Shown: positions 43,761 through 52,712, counted from the first letter of the stretch. The stretch: DNA of 64,000 nt from Roseiarcus sp963696665 (GCA_963696665.1 CAVOLE010000004.1:310001-374000); one strand, 5' to 3'. Numbers and translations: made by a program. Notes: generated from the sequence alone by a model not told the origin.

Positions 43761-43810
43761 GACGGCCGCCACCGTTGCGTCGCGGATCGTGGCTGCTTTG
43801 CGGCTCCGTA

Positions 43811-44677
43811 TCAGATCGTCGGCCGCCAGACTTCCGGCACGAAGCGATAAGCCGCGCCGCTCGGGACGACATGTCCAAAGGTCGGGAAGTCGAGATGGAC
43901 GCCGGCGATGCGCAGTTTCTCTCCCGCGGCGAACTTGAGGACCTTCTTTCGCGCCTCGGCCGCGGCGGTCGGATCGACGTCATAGGCGACGCTCGTATCG
44001 GGGAAGGCGAACTGCATGCCCGGAAAGTGGACGATATCGCCCCATATGAGAAGCGCCTCGCCGTTGGACTCGACGAGCCAGGCCGTGTGGCCGGGAGTGT
44101 GGCCGGGCGTCGGGAAGGCGCGGACGCCGGGAGCGACTTCATCAGTCTTGACCCTACGGACGCGATCGCCATAGGCGCCGAGCGCCGCGCGAGCGAGATG
44201 AAAATCGCCCTGGCCTTCCGGAGTCGCGCGCGCCATCGCCCCATCGTCTCTCCAGAAAGCGAACTCATTCTCATGCAGGACGAGCTCCGCCTTGGGGAAT
44301 ATGGCTTTGCCGGACGCGTCGGTTAATCCCGCTTCGTGATCCGGATGCATGTGCGTCATCACGATCGTGTCGACGTCGGCAGGCGCAACGGCGATGGCCC
44401 TCAGGTTCTCCGCCAGGCGCCCGACCTGCTCAGTCTTCCTGGCGAAGCCTGAGTCCACCAGCACGGTCCTGTCACCGCTGCGGATCACGAAGCAATTGAT
44501 GGTCAGCCACGGCGGGGCGAGGCGAAACTCGCCGCGATGCGCGTTCTCGCAGGCCGCTCGATCAGTCGTGACGAGATCGTCGAACGAGGCTTGAAAGACG
44601 CCGTCATTGATCGCGCTCACGACAATCTCCCCGATGGCGATATGCGAGACGCCGTTCGGCTGAGTGGTTGGCTTCAA
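43811..44677 (-). CDS. MBL-fold metallo-hydrolase
   Basis: A 288-residue metallo-beta-lactamase-fold hydrolase. The metal site is evident: MTHMHPDHEAG near residue 107, FPTPGHTPGHTAW near 193 and GDIVHFPGM near 212, plus a late conserved histidine. This arrangement is shared with lactonases, glyoxalase II-like enzymes and other esterases. The gene is the last of the minus-strand set CoA transferase - nitroreductase - MBL hydrolase, 103 bases after the nitroreductase. In this setting it could hydrolyse a lactone or thioester intermediate, which is inference. Confidence 0.82.
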   Translation of the reverse strand: MKPTTQPNGVSHIAIGEIVVSAINDGVFQASFDDLVTTDRAACENAHRGEFRLAPPWLTINCFVIRSGDRTVLVDSGFARKTEQVGRLAENLRAIAVAPADVDTIVMTHMHPDHEAGLTDASGKAIFPKAELVLHENEFAFWRDDGAMARATPEGQGDFHLARAALGAYGDRVRRVKTDEVAPGVRAFPTPGHTPGHTAWLVESNGEALLIWGDIVHFPGMQFAFPDTSVAYDVDPTAAAEARKKVLKFAAGEKLRIAGVHLDFPTFGHVVPSGAAYRFVPEVWRPTI

Positions 44678-44780
44678 TCGAACATCCCTCCTCTTCCTCC
44701 CTCGGACGCTATCCTTGTCGCCTCATCGGCGATCGGAAGCTGATTCTTCGCGCTCGGTCCTTCGACCGGGCCGAGTCCCA

Positions 44781-45644
44781 TCAGCGCAGCGAGAACCCGC
44801 GATCGCGCAGAAAGTCTCGCAACACCTCTCGTCCCGTCAGCGCCGCCTCATCCCTCACGCGCAGCGCCGATTGCTCGGTCCAATCGGTGACCCGCATTTT
44901 CTGCTCGGCCTGGAATTCGCGAATCCGCCGATCGTAAGCCGCGAGCAGCGCGGGATCGGGCCGCGTGTAGCGCTCCCGATGCAGGATCACATTCTGGGGA
45001 AGGCGCGGCTTCACATCGGTCCCAATGCCCGGATCAGGAATCCCAATCGTCATGCCGAATATGACGAGAGCTTCATCGGGCAGAGCAAGTTCGTCGGCAA
45101 CGCCAGCGGGATTGTTGCGCATCGCGCCGATATAGCAGCCGCCGAGACCCAGCGATTCCGCCGCGACAATCGTATTCTGGGCCGCGAAGGAAGCGTCGGC
45201 GATGGCGAAGATGAAGGCTTCGATGTAGTTGAGCGCGATTCCCGGATGCCCGCGCTCATCGCTGATCGAGCGCAGACGCGCGAGGTCGGCGACGAAAACG
45301 AGCAGAAGCGGCGCCTCGACAATATGCCGCTGATTGGCGGCGAACGCCGCCAGCCGCGCCTTGCGAGCCGGGTCCTCCACCGCGATGACGCTCCACGCCT
45401 GAAGGTTGGACGTCGTCGCCGCCGACTGTGCGGCGGCGATGAGGAGCTCGAGGGTTCCAGGCGGCAGCGGCTCGTCTCGATAGGTGCGAACCGAACGATG
45501 CGACATGATTGTATCGAGAGCGTCGTTCCAGGGAACGGAGCCGAAGCGATTGGCGAATTCCTCGTCCCGATAACGCGCCCACAACCGGTCCCGCCCCGGA
45601 GTGGCCTCATGCCTTGCGATGTCTGCCGTAAGACCGTCAGCCAT
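44781..45644 (-). CDS. Nitroreductase-family flavoprotein
   Basis: A 287-residue NfsA/FRP-like nitroreductase with the FMN-binding SHRSVRTYRDEPLPPGTLEL near residue 45, SAATTSNLQAWSVIAVED near 73, and GGCYIGAMRNNP near 165. These enzymes reduce nitroaromatics, quinones or flavins with NAD(P)H. ATG 45642-45644 has GGAG nine bases upstream; an ATG 21 bases earlier is possible. It lies 33 bases after the CoA-transferase gene and is probably cotranscribed with it. The neighbouring F420 enzymes recall F420-dependent reduction of nitroaromatics in actinobacteria, but no substrate is proven. Confidence 0.85.
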   Translation of the reverse strand: MADGLTADIARHEATPGRDRLWARYRDEEFANRFGSVPWNDALDTIMSHRSVRTYRDEPLPPGTLELLIAAAQSAATTSNLQAWSVIAVEDPARKARLAAFAANQRHIVEAPLLLVFVADLARLRSISDERGHPGIALNYIEAFIFAIADASFAAQNTIVAAESLGLGGCYIGAMRNNPAGVADELALPDEALVIFGMTIGIPDPGIGTDVKPRLPQNVILHRERYTRPDPALLAAYDRRIREFQAEQKMRVTDWTEQSALRVRDEAALTGREVLRDFLRDRGFSLR

Positions 45645-45677
45645 TGTGCGTCGCTCCGATTCCATAGCGCCAAAAAT

Positions 45678-48305
45678 TCAAATGACGCCCTCCGCCTCAA
45701 ACCCGCGAATGTCGGCGGTCGAATGGCCGAGCAATTCGCCCAGCACATATTCGTTGTCTTCCGCATAGCATGCCGCGCCGCGATTGATGAGACCGCCGAT
45801 ATGTGCGGGCGTACGGCTGAGTTTGAAGGGCGCTTCAGCCACCGGCCACCGGCCTATTTTGGTTCCATCAACTTCGGTAAGCCATTCGAGCGACTTGAGT
45901 TGGGGGTCGCGGTCACAGCGGTCCTCGGCTGTCTGGCAAACGCCGGCCGGAACGCCCGCCGCCTGCAGCCGCTCCATGCACTCGTAGGCGTCGAGGGTCT
46001 GCGTCCACGCCGTAACGAGGGCGTCGAGTTCGTCCTGGTTCTCAACCCTGGCCTCGAGATTGGCGAAGCGGGCGTCGGCGCCCCACCCCTTGGCGCCGGC
46101 AACGCGAAGGAGCGCATTCCATTGCTCGTCATCGAAGCAGGAGATTGCGATCCAGCGGTCAACGCCTTTGCAACGGTAAGCCCCGTGCGGCGCGGCGCGG
46201 CCATGGGACGAGCGATTGCCGGTTCTTTGCCATTCGCGCCCGTTGACCGCCCATTCGAGAATGGGTTGTCCGCAGAGAAAGATGCCTGCTTCGCATTGCG
46301 AGGCGTCGATGCGCTGGCCCTTGCCCGTCACCGAGCGGTAGTAGAGGGCGCTGAGCAGCGCCTGCGCAAAGCCGTAAGCGCCCATCCAATCGAGGAAGGA
46401 ATAGCCCCAGCCAGCCGGCATCGCAGGCTCCGGCAGACCCGACATGTGATTGGTTCCGGAGAACGAGGCGGCGATCGGGCCGACAGTCCGCAAACGTCCG
46501 TAGGACCCATAGCCGCCCATGCCCGACTGCTGCACATAGATGATGTCCGCGCGGATTTTGCGCTGAACGTCATAGCCCAGGCCCAGACGGTCAAGCACGC
46601 CGGGCGAGAAACCCTCCGCGACAATGTCGGAAATAGCGACGAGACGCCGCGCGATCTCGAGGCCCTTCGGGTGCCGGATGTTGAGCGAAATGCCGCGCTT
46701 GCCGGAGTTCTTGTTGTTGTACTGCCCGCCCATGTCCGAATCGGTAACCCCGGGAAGCGGCGCCGTGGCCGACTTGCGCGCCTCCCGGCCGCCCACAGGC
46801 GCCATTGCGGCGAGGCGCGTGTCGGGATTCTCCTTCCACTCGACCTTAATGCTTTCCACGCCCAGAGCCGCAGCGAAGCGCGTGCCGCCGGCTGAGGCAA
46901 GGAACCAGGAAAAGTCGAGGATGCGCACCTTCTGCAGCGGAAATGGACGGCCATGGGCCGACAGCGCAGGCGGAGCCGCGAGCGGCTTGGAGATGGCGGA
47001 CTCCGCGCTACTCGCCTTATTCGTCCGCTTCAGCACTTCCTGTGTGTCTTCGCCAATGAGCGGCGCCCGACGGCCGGGCTGCCATCGGGTCTCGGAGCTC
47101 AGCCATTTGCTGGTCGGATAGGGAAACGATCGGCCCGCCTCGGGATGAAAGATTTCGCTGATCGCGCCGCGCTTCAGCCAATGCTCGTCGTTGACGCTCT
47201 CGTGCGGCTTTCGGACCGGCGCCCAAAGCAGGCCCGCCGCCTGCGCCTCGCTCCAGGGCATTTTGTCGTAAGTGAAGGCGCGGATGAACCGCTGGATCAC
47301 TTCGAGCGTGTGCGACGATTGTTCGTCCGCCGCGGCGGTCCCTGGGATATTGCGCGCGCCGAGGTCGCCGCTGTCCTTGGGGACGGTAAGATCCGCCGAC
47401 ATTCCATAACGATCGAGGAAAGGCGCGAGATTGGCGCGGTCTCGCGCGCCGACGCCCCAGGTCATGAACCAGCGGCCATCCTTTGTGTGGCTTATGCTCG
47501 GGACGCGGGTCACCGTCTCGGACGCATGCCGGCAAGTCAGGCGATAGAGCGGCGCTCGACGCATGACCCACGACATCAGATCGAGTTCGGTGTTCTTAGC
47601 GACGGCCTCATGGATCGCGCAGGAGACATCCTGACCAAGCCCGGACGACAGACGTTCGATGAGCGCGGCGAGGACGCCGATCAGCAGCTGCTCGCCCGCT
47701 ATGTGATAGGCGTGCCAGATTTGCGGGGCGATCGGCGGGAGGTCGTATTCATTGGCCGGATTTGGATCATAGCCGCAGTTCATCATCACGCCGCCAAGCG
47801 CGAGATGCACGAGGTCCGATCCCTTGAATTGGCTCCAAGGGCCGTCATCGCCAAACGGCGTCATCCGCGCGACGATGAGAGAGGGAAAGCGCTCGGTGAG
47901 CGTATGGGCGTCAAGCCCGAGCTTCTGATTGAGCTCGCCGCCGCTCGAATCCACGAGAATGTCGGCGCCCGCCATGAGCCGCGTAAGCGCCGCCTTCCCG
48001 TTATTCGACTCGAGATCGAGGACGACGGAGCGTTTGCCGCGATTGTAGGCCCAAAAGTAGAGCGATCGCTCCTTGTCGACCGTGTCGCCCTGGAATGGCG
48101 CGATCGAGCGCGTATAGGCTCCCCCGGGCGGCTCGATCTTGATGACCTCGGCCCCAAGCCCGGCCAGCAGCAGGCCGCAATATTCGGCCGTCTCGTCGGC
48201 GTATTCGATGACGGTGAGACCAGAGAGCATACCCGGCGCGTCGGACGGAGCGAGTCCATCCGCTCCCTTGTTGGGCTTTGTCGTTCGAGCTTTTTCCTCG
48301 GTCAT
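45678..48305 (-). CDS. Tandem-domain class III (CaiB/BaiF) CoA transferase
   Basis: An 875-residue protein made of two family III CoA-transferase domains. The first spans about residues 25-435 (LTVIEYADETAEYCGLLLAG, LGAEVIKIEPPGGAYTR, NRGKRSVVLDL, GSDLVHLALGG). The second spans about 465-870 (VRILDFSWFLASAGGTRFAA, LGVESIKVEW, SGKRGISLNIRHPKG, QCEAGIFLCGQPILEW). Each half resembles a complete CaiB-type subunit, a class that normally works as interlocked dimers, so the fusion may fold as an internal pseudo-dimer. The catalytic aspartate region in the first domain reads SCAIHEAVAKNTELD and in the second DASQCEAGIF, so the second seems to retain the usual Asp. It would activate a carboxylic acid to its CoA ester in this catabolic cluster. 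Confidence 0.87.
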   Translation of the reverse strand: MTEEKARTTKPNKGADGLAPSDAPGMLSGLTVIEYADETAEYCGLLLAGLGAEVIKIEPPGGAYTRSIAPFQGDTVDKERSLYFWAYNRGKRSVVLDLESNNGKAALTRLMAGADILVDSSGGELNQKLGLDAHTLTERFPSLIVARMTPFGDDGPWSQFKGSDLVHLALGGVMMNCGYDPNPANEYDLPPIAPQIWHAYHIAGEQLLIGVLAALIERLSSGLGQDVSCAIHEAVAKNTELDLMSWVMRRAPLYRLTCRHASETVTRVPSISHTKDGRWFMTWGVGARDRANLAPFLDRYGMSADLTVPKDSGDLGARNIPGTAAADEQSSHTLEVIQRFIRAFTYDKMPWSEAQAAGLLWAPVRKPHESVNDEHWLKRGAISEIFHPEAGRSFPYPTSKWLSSETRWQPGRRAPLIGEDTQEVLKRTNKASSAESAISKPLAAPPALSAHGRPFPLQKVRILDFSWFLASAGGTRFAAALGVESIKVEWKENPDTRLAAMAPVGGREARKSATAPLPGVTDSDMGGQYNNKNSGKRGISLNIRHPKGLEIARRLVAISDIVAEGFSPGVLDRLGLGYDVQRKIRADIIYVQQSGMGGYGSYGRLRTVGPIAASFSGTNHMSGLPEPAMPAGWGYSFLDWMGAYGFAQALLSALYYRSVTGKGQRIDASQCEAGIFLCGQPILEWAVNGREWQRTGNRSSHGRAAPHGAYRCKGVDRWIAISCFDDEQWNALLRVAGAKGWGADARFANLEARVENQDELDALVTAWTQTLDAYECMERLQAAGVPAGVCQTAEDRCDRDPQLKSLEWLTEVDGTKIGRWPVAEAPFKLSRTPAHIGGLINRGAACYAEDNEYVLGELLGHSTADIRGFEAEGVI

Positions 48306-48372
48306 GATGGTCTTGCGCTGCGGCCCGGACGGGTCTGCGGGCTTGATAGGAGAGGCTTCGAGAGATTAAGAG

Positions 48373-48389
48373 AATGCATTGTATGCGAT
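48373..48389. promoter_or_regulatory. ATGCAT-type sequence between CoA transferase and lactonase genes
   Basis: AATGCATTGTATGCGAT contains GCAT-TGT-ATGC, a short inverted repeat, in the divergent space between the minus-strand CoA-transferase operon and the plus-strand SMP-30 gene. Related ATGCA strings occur at 42820-42842 and 49418-49428. It could be a GntR- or IclR-family operator. Confidence 0.3.
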
Positions 48390-48470
48390 CATAGCCACTG
48401 AACGCGCAAGGCTGTCAACCCGGCTTTCATTGGCTTCGCGGACATTCGGAATGTGATGGGAGGAACGCCG

Positions 48471-49373
48471 GTGCAGAAGGAATTCGTCATCCAGAATTTC
48501 AAACGGTTTCGGCCTTACCTTGTGGGGAATGCGCCGCTCGAGCGCCTCCATACGGGCTTCATGTGGGCCGAAGGACCGGTCTATTTCGCGGATATGGGCG
48601 TGCTCCTGTTCAGCGACGTGCCGGGCGAAAAGATTTACCGCTACGTCGACGGGCAGGCGCCTACCGTGTTCCGGCAGCCTTCCGGGAATGCGAACGGCAA
48701 CACCCGCGACCGCCAGGGGCGGCTTTTGACTTGCGAGAGCGGAAACCGCCGGGTCACACGCACGGAACACGACGGCAGGATCACCGTGCTCGCCGAACGT
48801 TACGAGGGCAAGCGCCTCAATTCGCCAAATGACATTGTCGCGAGTTCAGACGACGCCATCTGGTTTACCGATCCTGATTACGGAATCCTCAGCGACTACA
48901 CGGGAAACAAGGCGCCGAGCGAAATTGGGCGACGGTGCGTTTTTCGCATCGACCCAAAGAGCGGCGATCTCGCGATTGCGACCGACGAGCTTGGCAAACC
49001 GAACGGCCTCGCCTTCTCGCCCGACGAAAAGATCCTGTATGTCGCCAACTCCAGCGTGAGCCACGAGCAGCAGGGGGCGCATGAGATCGTGGCGTTCGAT
49101 ATCTCCGCCGAGGGGAAGCTCAAGTCGCGCAGGACGTTTGCGGTGATCAACCCGGGCGTGCCTGATGGTTTTCGGGTCGATGTCGACGGCAACATCTGGA
49201 CAAGCGCCGCGGACGGCGTCCACTGCATCACGCCGGACGGCGAACTGATCGGTAAGATCCTCGTGCCCGAGACAGTCACCAATCTCGCCTTCGGGGGTCC
49301 GAAGCGAAACCGGCTGTTCATCACCGCAGCCGCCTCGCTCTACTCGGTCTATGTCGGCGTGCGCGGCTTATGA
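48471..49373 (+). CDS. SMP-30/gluconolactonase-family protein
   Basis: A 300-residue six-bladed beta-propeller of the SMP-30/gluconolactonase/LRE family. Motifs are FMWAEGPVYF near residue 28 with the metal-binding Glu, SGNANGNTRDRQGRLLTCES near 70, LNSPNDIVASSDDAIWFTDP near 115 with the metal-binding Asn, PNGLAFSPDEKILYVANSS near 178, and PDGFRVDVDGNIWTSAADGV near 230 with the catalytic Asp. Such enzymes hydrolyse sugar or other lactones. GTG 48471 is chosen because GGAGG lies seven bases before it; GTG/ATG at 48453-48458 would add six residues. A second member starts at 63899. Confidence 0.87.
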   Translation: MQKEFVIQNFKRFRPYLVGNAPLERLHTGFMWAEGPVYFADMGVLLFSDVPGEKIYRYVDGQAPTVFRQPSGNANGNTRDRQGRLLTCESGNRRVTRTEHDGRITVLAERYEGKRLNSPNDIVASSDDAIWFTDPDYGILSDYTGNKAPSEIGRRCVFRIDPKSGDLAIATDELGKPNGLAFSPDEKILYVANSSVSHEQQGAHEIVAFDISAEGKLKSRRTFAVINPGVPDGFRVDVDGNIWTSAADGVHCITPDGELIGKILVPETVTNLAFGGPKRNRLFITAAASLYSVYVGVRGL

Positions 49374-49408
49374 AAAAGATCTCCGACGCGCAAGCTGGCT
49401 TGACCGAT

Positions 49409-49428
49409 TTGACATAAAATGCATCATT
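49409..49428 (+). promoter_or_regulatory. Possible -35 and operator-like sequence before the thiolase-like gene
   Basis: TTGACA at 49409-49414 followed by AATGCATCATT at 49418-49428, 17 bases upstream of the thiolase-like ATG. The spacing is too short for a conventional promoter with a long leader, so this may be only an operator-like sequence within the operon. Confidence 0.25.
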
Positions 49429-49444
49429 CCGAGCGGGAGAAGCG

Positions 49445-50575
49445 ATGCCGGAGTTCAACAATCTGCGCAACCGGGTGGCGGTCGTCGGGGTCGGAACGAC
49501 CGCGTATGGGAGTTTCCCCGAAACGGATGAGTACGGGCTGGCTGCGGAAGCGTTCCGCAACGCGCTCGACGATTGCAAGCTCGACAAAAGCAAGATCGAC
49601 GGGCTGCTCACCTGCCGGATTCCGAGCTACAGCCGGGTCGGGGAAACCTTAGGCCTCGACCCTCGCTGGACGATAACTCTGCCTGGGCACGGCCGCATGT
49701 CCGGGGTTGGCCTCATCGAGGCGTCGATCGCCCTGGCCACGGGGCAGGCGAATTACGTTGCGCTGCTTTACGCCAACATCGGCCGATCGCGCCGCGTCTT
49801 CTACGGGGGCGATAAATCGCCAGGATATTGGGACCCCTGGGGATTCACCTCTCCCGGCGCGGGTCATGCGCTGATGTTCCGGCGTCACATGGAGCTTTAC
49901 GGGACAACCACAAGGCAGCTCGCCGAGGTGTCCGTCGCGTTCCGCGAGCACGCAAGGCTCAATTCAGGGGCCGTTATGAAGGCCCCAATGACCATTGACG
50001 ACCATGAGGCTTCGCGCCACATCGTGGCGCCGCTGCGTCTCCTCGATTATTGCCTCATCAACGACGGCGCGGTTTGCCTTATCCTCACGACGAAGGAACG
50101 CGCCGCCGACCTGGCGAAGCCGCCCGTGATGGTCAGCGGTTTCGGCGGACGCGAAGCCTACCGCACAGCCTCGATTGAAAACTTCCAGTTCGATTTTTGG
50201 CACGAACAGGTTTCAGCGTCGGCGAACGATGCGTTCGCAATGGCCGATGTGGACCGCAAGGATGTCGACGCTCTGATGTGCTACGACAATTTCAGCCCGA
50301 CGGTTCTCTTTAGTCTCGAGGGTCTTGGCTTTTGCGAGCGCGGCGAAGGTGGATCCTTCGTCGAAGGGGGCGCGCTCAAGCTCGGCGGGCGGCTTCCCAC
50401 CAACACCGATGGAGGCCACCTCTCCAACTCCTACATGCAGGGTTGGGCGCTCAATGTCGAGGCGGTGCGCCAGTTGCGGGGCGAATGCGGCGAACGCCAG
50501 GTAGCGGATTGCGAAATTGTCACCTACGCGCAAGCGACCCCTTGCACGCGCGTCATCGTCTACACGCGCGGCTGA
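49445..50575 (+). CDS. Thiolase-like protein lacking the nucleophilic cysteine, probable aldolase-type partner of DUF35
   Basis: A 376-residue protein with the thiolase fold (SCP-x/acetyl-CoA acetyltransferase-like group). The N-terminus NRVAVVGVGTTAYGSFPE and the C-terminal LPTNTDGGHLSNSYMQGW are family hallmarks. At the usual position of the acylatable cysteine the sequence reads LPGHGRMSGVGLIEASIALA, with no Cys. It is followed after 7 bases by a DUF35 zinc-ribbon gene. The same pairing, a cysteine-lacking thiolase homologue with a DUF35 protein, forms the Ltp2-type retro-aldolases that cleave steroid side chains. I therefore favour aldolase or carbon-carbon lyase activity over thiolysis, as inference. 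Confidence 0.8.
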   Translation: MPEFNNLRNRVAVVGVGTTAYGSFPETDEYGLAAEAFRNALDDCKLDKSKIDGLLTCRIPSYSRVGETLGLDPRWTITLPGHGRMSGVGLIEASIALATGQANYVALLYANIGRSRRVFYGGDKSPGYWDPWGFTSPGAGHALMFRRHMELYGTTTRQLAEVSVAFREHARLNSGAVMKAPMTIDDHEASRHIVAPLRLLDYCLINDGAVCLILTTKERAADLAKPPVMVSGFGGREAYRTASIENFQFDFWHEQVSASANDAFAMADVDRKDVDALMCYDNFSPTVLFSLEGLGFCERGEGGSFVEGGALKLGGRLPTNTDGGHLSNSYMQGWALNVEAVRQLRGECGERQVADCEIVTYAQATPCTRVIVYTRG

Positions 50576-50582
50576 GGCGATC

Positions 50583-51014
50583 ATGGACGGGAACGAAGCT
50601 TCGCAGCGAGACAATGTCTACCAGAAGCCGTTGCCCCGCATCACGCCCCTCAACAAGCCGTTCTGGGACTACGCGCTCAAGTCGGTCTTCGCGCTCCAGG
50701 TCTGCGACCGATGCGGCGACGCCCATTTGCCGCCCTCGCCGGTCTGTCCAAAGTGCTTGAGCGAGGGCCAATCCTGGAAGCCCGCGTCCGGCCACGGAAC
50801 GCTGGAATCCTGGGTGGATTTCCATCGAGCCTACTGGGACGGCTTCAAGGACGAGCTTCCCTATCGGACTTGCCTCGTCAAGCTCGACGAGGGTCCGCTC
50901 ATCATCAGCAATCTCGTCGGCGACGACGCGAAAACGAAAATTGGCGCACGGCTCAGCGTGACGTTTGAGCGCGTCACGGAAGACATCGCCATTCCAAAAT
51001 TTGCTCTTGAGTAG
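50583..51014 (+). CDS. DUF35 Zn-ribbon/OB-fold acyl-CoA-associated protein
   Basis: A 143-residue DUF35 protein: an N-terminal helix, a zinc ribbon (CDRCGDAHLPPSPVCPKC, a C-x2-C and C-x2-C pair near residues 41-58) and an OB-fold domain (GTLESWVDFHRAYWDGF, then YRTCLVKLDEGPLIISNLVG). DUF35 proteins bind acyl-CoA and act as obligate partners of thiolase-like enzymes. ATG 50583 follows the thiolase-like stop by 7 bases, indicating one complex-forming operon. Confidence 0.9.
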   Translation: MDGNEASQRDNVYQKPLPRITPLNKPFWDYALKSVFALQVCDRCGDAHLPPSPVCPKCLSEGQSWKPASGHGTLESWVDFHRAYWDGFKDELPYRTCLVKLDEGPLIISNLVGDDAKTKIGARLSVTFERVTEDIAIPKFALE

Positions 51015-51068
51015 CGTTTGAGCGGCGTTGGTCAAACAGAGGAGAAGAGCGCTCCGCTCTTTGTTTCC

Positions 51069-51920
51069 ATGTTGAATGTTTCGCGAGAGATGGACCTCGT
51101 TCGTAGGCCGCAGCCCTTTCATGACCCGGCGCTCCCGCTTCGTCCGCGTCGTCGCCCAAGGGCGCCCACTGATTGCAACGTCAAATCGGCTACGCGCGCC
51201 TTGGAAATCATTGAGCTCTTTGCGATCCATCGACAGCCGCTCACAGTGACGGAGATCTCCAGCGCCTTGTCGATTCCACAATCAAGCTCCTCTGTGCTCC
51301 TGCATTCGCTAAGCAGCGCCGGCTTCATCACACGCGACCGAAAGACCCGCAAATACATTCCCAGCATCCGTTCAGTGTTCCTCGGAAATTGGATTCATGA
51401 CGCGCTATTCCCTGACGGCAGCCTGCTCGCCGCGCTCGACGCGCTTAGCCATGCCGCGCAGGCGACCGTCAGACTCGGAGTGCGAAACAGCGTCTACGTT
51501 CGCTATGTCCATGTGTCCTGGCCCAAAAAGAACTGCGAGAGGAGCGGATTGAGCCCGGGCCTCGCAATGCCAATTTGCGAGGACGCGCTCGGCCGCGCGC
51601 TTTTGATGGAAGAGAGCGATCGGGACGTCTGCGGCATTATACGGCGCGCCAACGCCGAGGATGGCGCAAGCGTCGTCAAAGTCGAGACATTCATGGAGGA
51701 GTTGCGCGCGCACCGCGGCGCCGGCTTCGTCGAGTGCGCCGACCTTGGAAGCGAGCGCGAGCGAGTGCTCGCAGTGCAACTCCGCCCCCTCGTTGGAGAG
51801 CCTCTCGCGATTGGGCTTGGCCTCGACTCGTCGCGGCTTCCCGGCGAACGTGATCGGCTTCTGCAATTGCTCGTCGGCATGGCGAAGAAGATCGAAGGCG
51901 ACGGCTTGCCACGCCGATAG
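51069..51920 (+). CDS. IclR-family transcriptional regulator
   Basis: A regulator of about 283 residues with an N-terminal winged helix-turn-helix (SATRALEIIELFAIHRQPLT, EISSALSIPQSSSSVLLHSL) and a C-terminal IclR effector domain (GNSVYVRYV-like strand, later GFVECADLGSERERVLAVQL). The start is unclear: ATG 51069, ATG 51090 and TTG 51018 share the frame and none has a strong ribosome site. It follows the DUF35 gene and precedes a GntR regulator, so it probably senses an intermediate of the surrounding catabolic genes. Confidence 0.83.
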   Translation: MLNVSREMDLVRRPQPFHDPALPLRPRRRPRAPTDCNVKSATRALEIIELFAIHRQPLTVTEISSALSIPQSSSSVLLHSLSSAGFITRDRKTRKYIPSIRSVFLGNWIHDALFPDGSLLAALDALSHAAQATVRLGVRNSVYVRYVHVSWPKKNCERSGLSPGLAMPICEDALGRALLMEESDRDVCGIIRRANAEDGASVVKVETFMEELRAHRGAGFVECADLGSERERVLAVQLRPLVGEPLAIGLGLDSSRLPGERDRLLQLLVGMAKKIEGDGLPRR

Positions 51921-51980
51921 AATTCGCTGCAGGTTCGACTATGATGTGTAAGTTTTGCTGATCACCTGGACTTGGCGAAA

Positions 51981-52712
51981 ATGACCGACCTTGAGTCCCT
52001 CGAAAGGTTGCCTCGCTCGGGCGGCGCGGCGCGTATCGGCGAAGACAGCGGCGCCTGGGAGCTGAGGTCGAAGGCAACGGTCGAGCGCCAGATCGCCGAA
52101 GTTCTCCGCGAGAAAATCATCGGGGGCGTTATCGCTCGAGGCCAGAAGCTGAAGCAGGCGGAAATCGCCAGGTTGCTTGGCGTTTCAATCACGCCGGTGC
52201 GGGAAGCTTTGCGGCTCTTGGAGGCTCAGGGCTATGTCGCCGTCAAGGCTCACCGCGGCGCTGTCGTTGCGCCATTCATGGTTGAGGGGGCCGAAGAACT
52301 TTATGAGTTGCGCCAGGTTCTTGAAAGCCGGCTCACACGCGAAGCGGCGCTGCGAATGACCGCAGGCGATCTCAACGTCTTGAAGGCGCTGAACCACGAT
52401 TTTCTCGCAGCGGTCAAAACGCACACGCGTCCTTCCTTGCAGGAAAGGAATTTTCGTTTTCACTTCAGGTTCTACGAGCAGGCGGGGCAACCCCAAACCA
52501 TCGATTTCGTCCGAATGCTGTGGGCCAAATACCCTCTAGAGATGCTGACCAAGATGCCCGGAAGACAGAGGCGCGTTTTTGAGGAGCATGTCGCGGTGCT
52601 CGATGCGCTTGAACGACGCGATGTGGAGGGCGCAGTCGCTGCCATGCAAGCCCATATCAAGACCGGCTGGGACGAATTCTGCGCCAACTATCGAGCGACG
52701 AGTGCGCGCTGA
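51981..52712 (+). CDS. GntR-family (FCD domain) transcriptional regulator
   Basis: A 243-residue regulator: winged helix-turn-helix at about residues 35-95 (REKIIGGVIARGQKLKQAEI, LGVSITPVREALRLLEAQGY) and an all-helical FCD ligand domain (ELYELRQVLESRLTREAALR, later FEEHVAVLDALERRDVEGAV). FadR/VanR-type members respond to carboxylic acids and bind short palindromes. ATG 51981 is used; TTG 51972 is an alternative. It sits between the IclR gene and the ABC importer and could control either side. Confidence 0.88.
   Translation: MTDLESLERLPRSGGAARIGEDSGAWELRSKATVERQIAEVLREKIIGGVIARGQKLKQAEIARLLGVSITPVREALRLLEAQGYVAVKAHRGAVVAPFMVEGAEELYELRQVLESRLTREAALRMTAGDLNVLKALNHDFLAAVKTHTRPSLQERNFRFHFRFYEQAGQPQTIDFVRMLWAKYPLEMLTKMPGRQRRVFEEHVAVLDALERRDVEGAVAAMQAHIKTGWDEFCANYRATSAR

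Noticed and set aside
44664..48401. Two very long plus-strand open frames (743 and 482 codons) antisense to the nitroreductase and CoA-transferase genes
   Set aside because: Composition is Arg-rich shadow coding of a GC-rich minus-strand gene; no motif is recognisable, while the minus strand has clear family motifs throughout.
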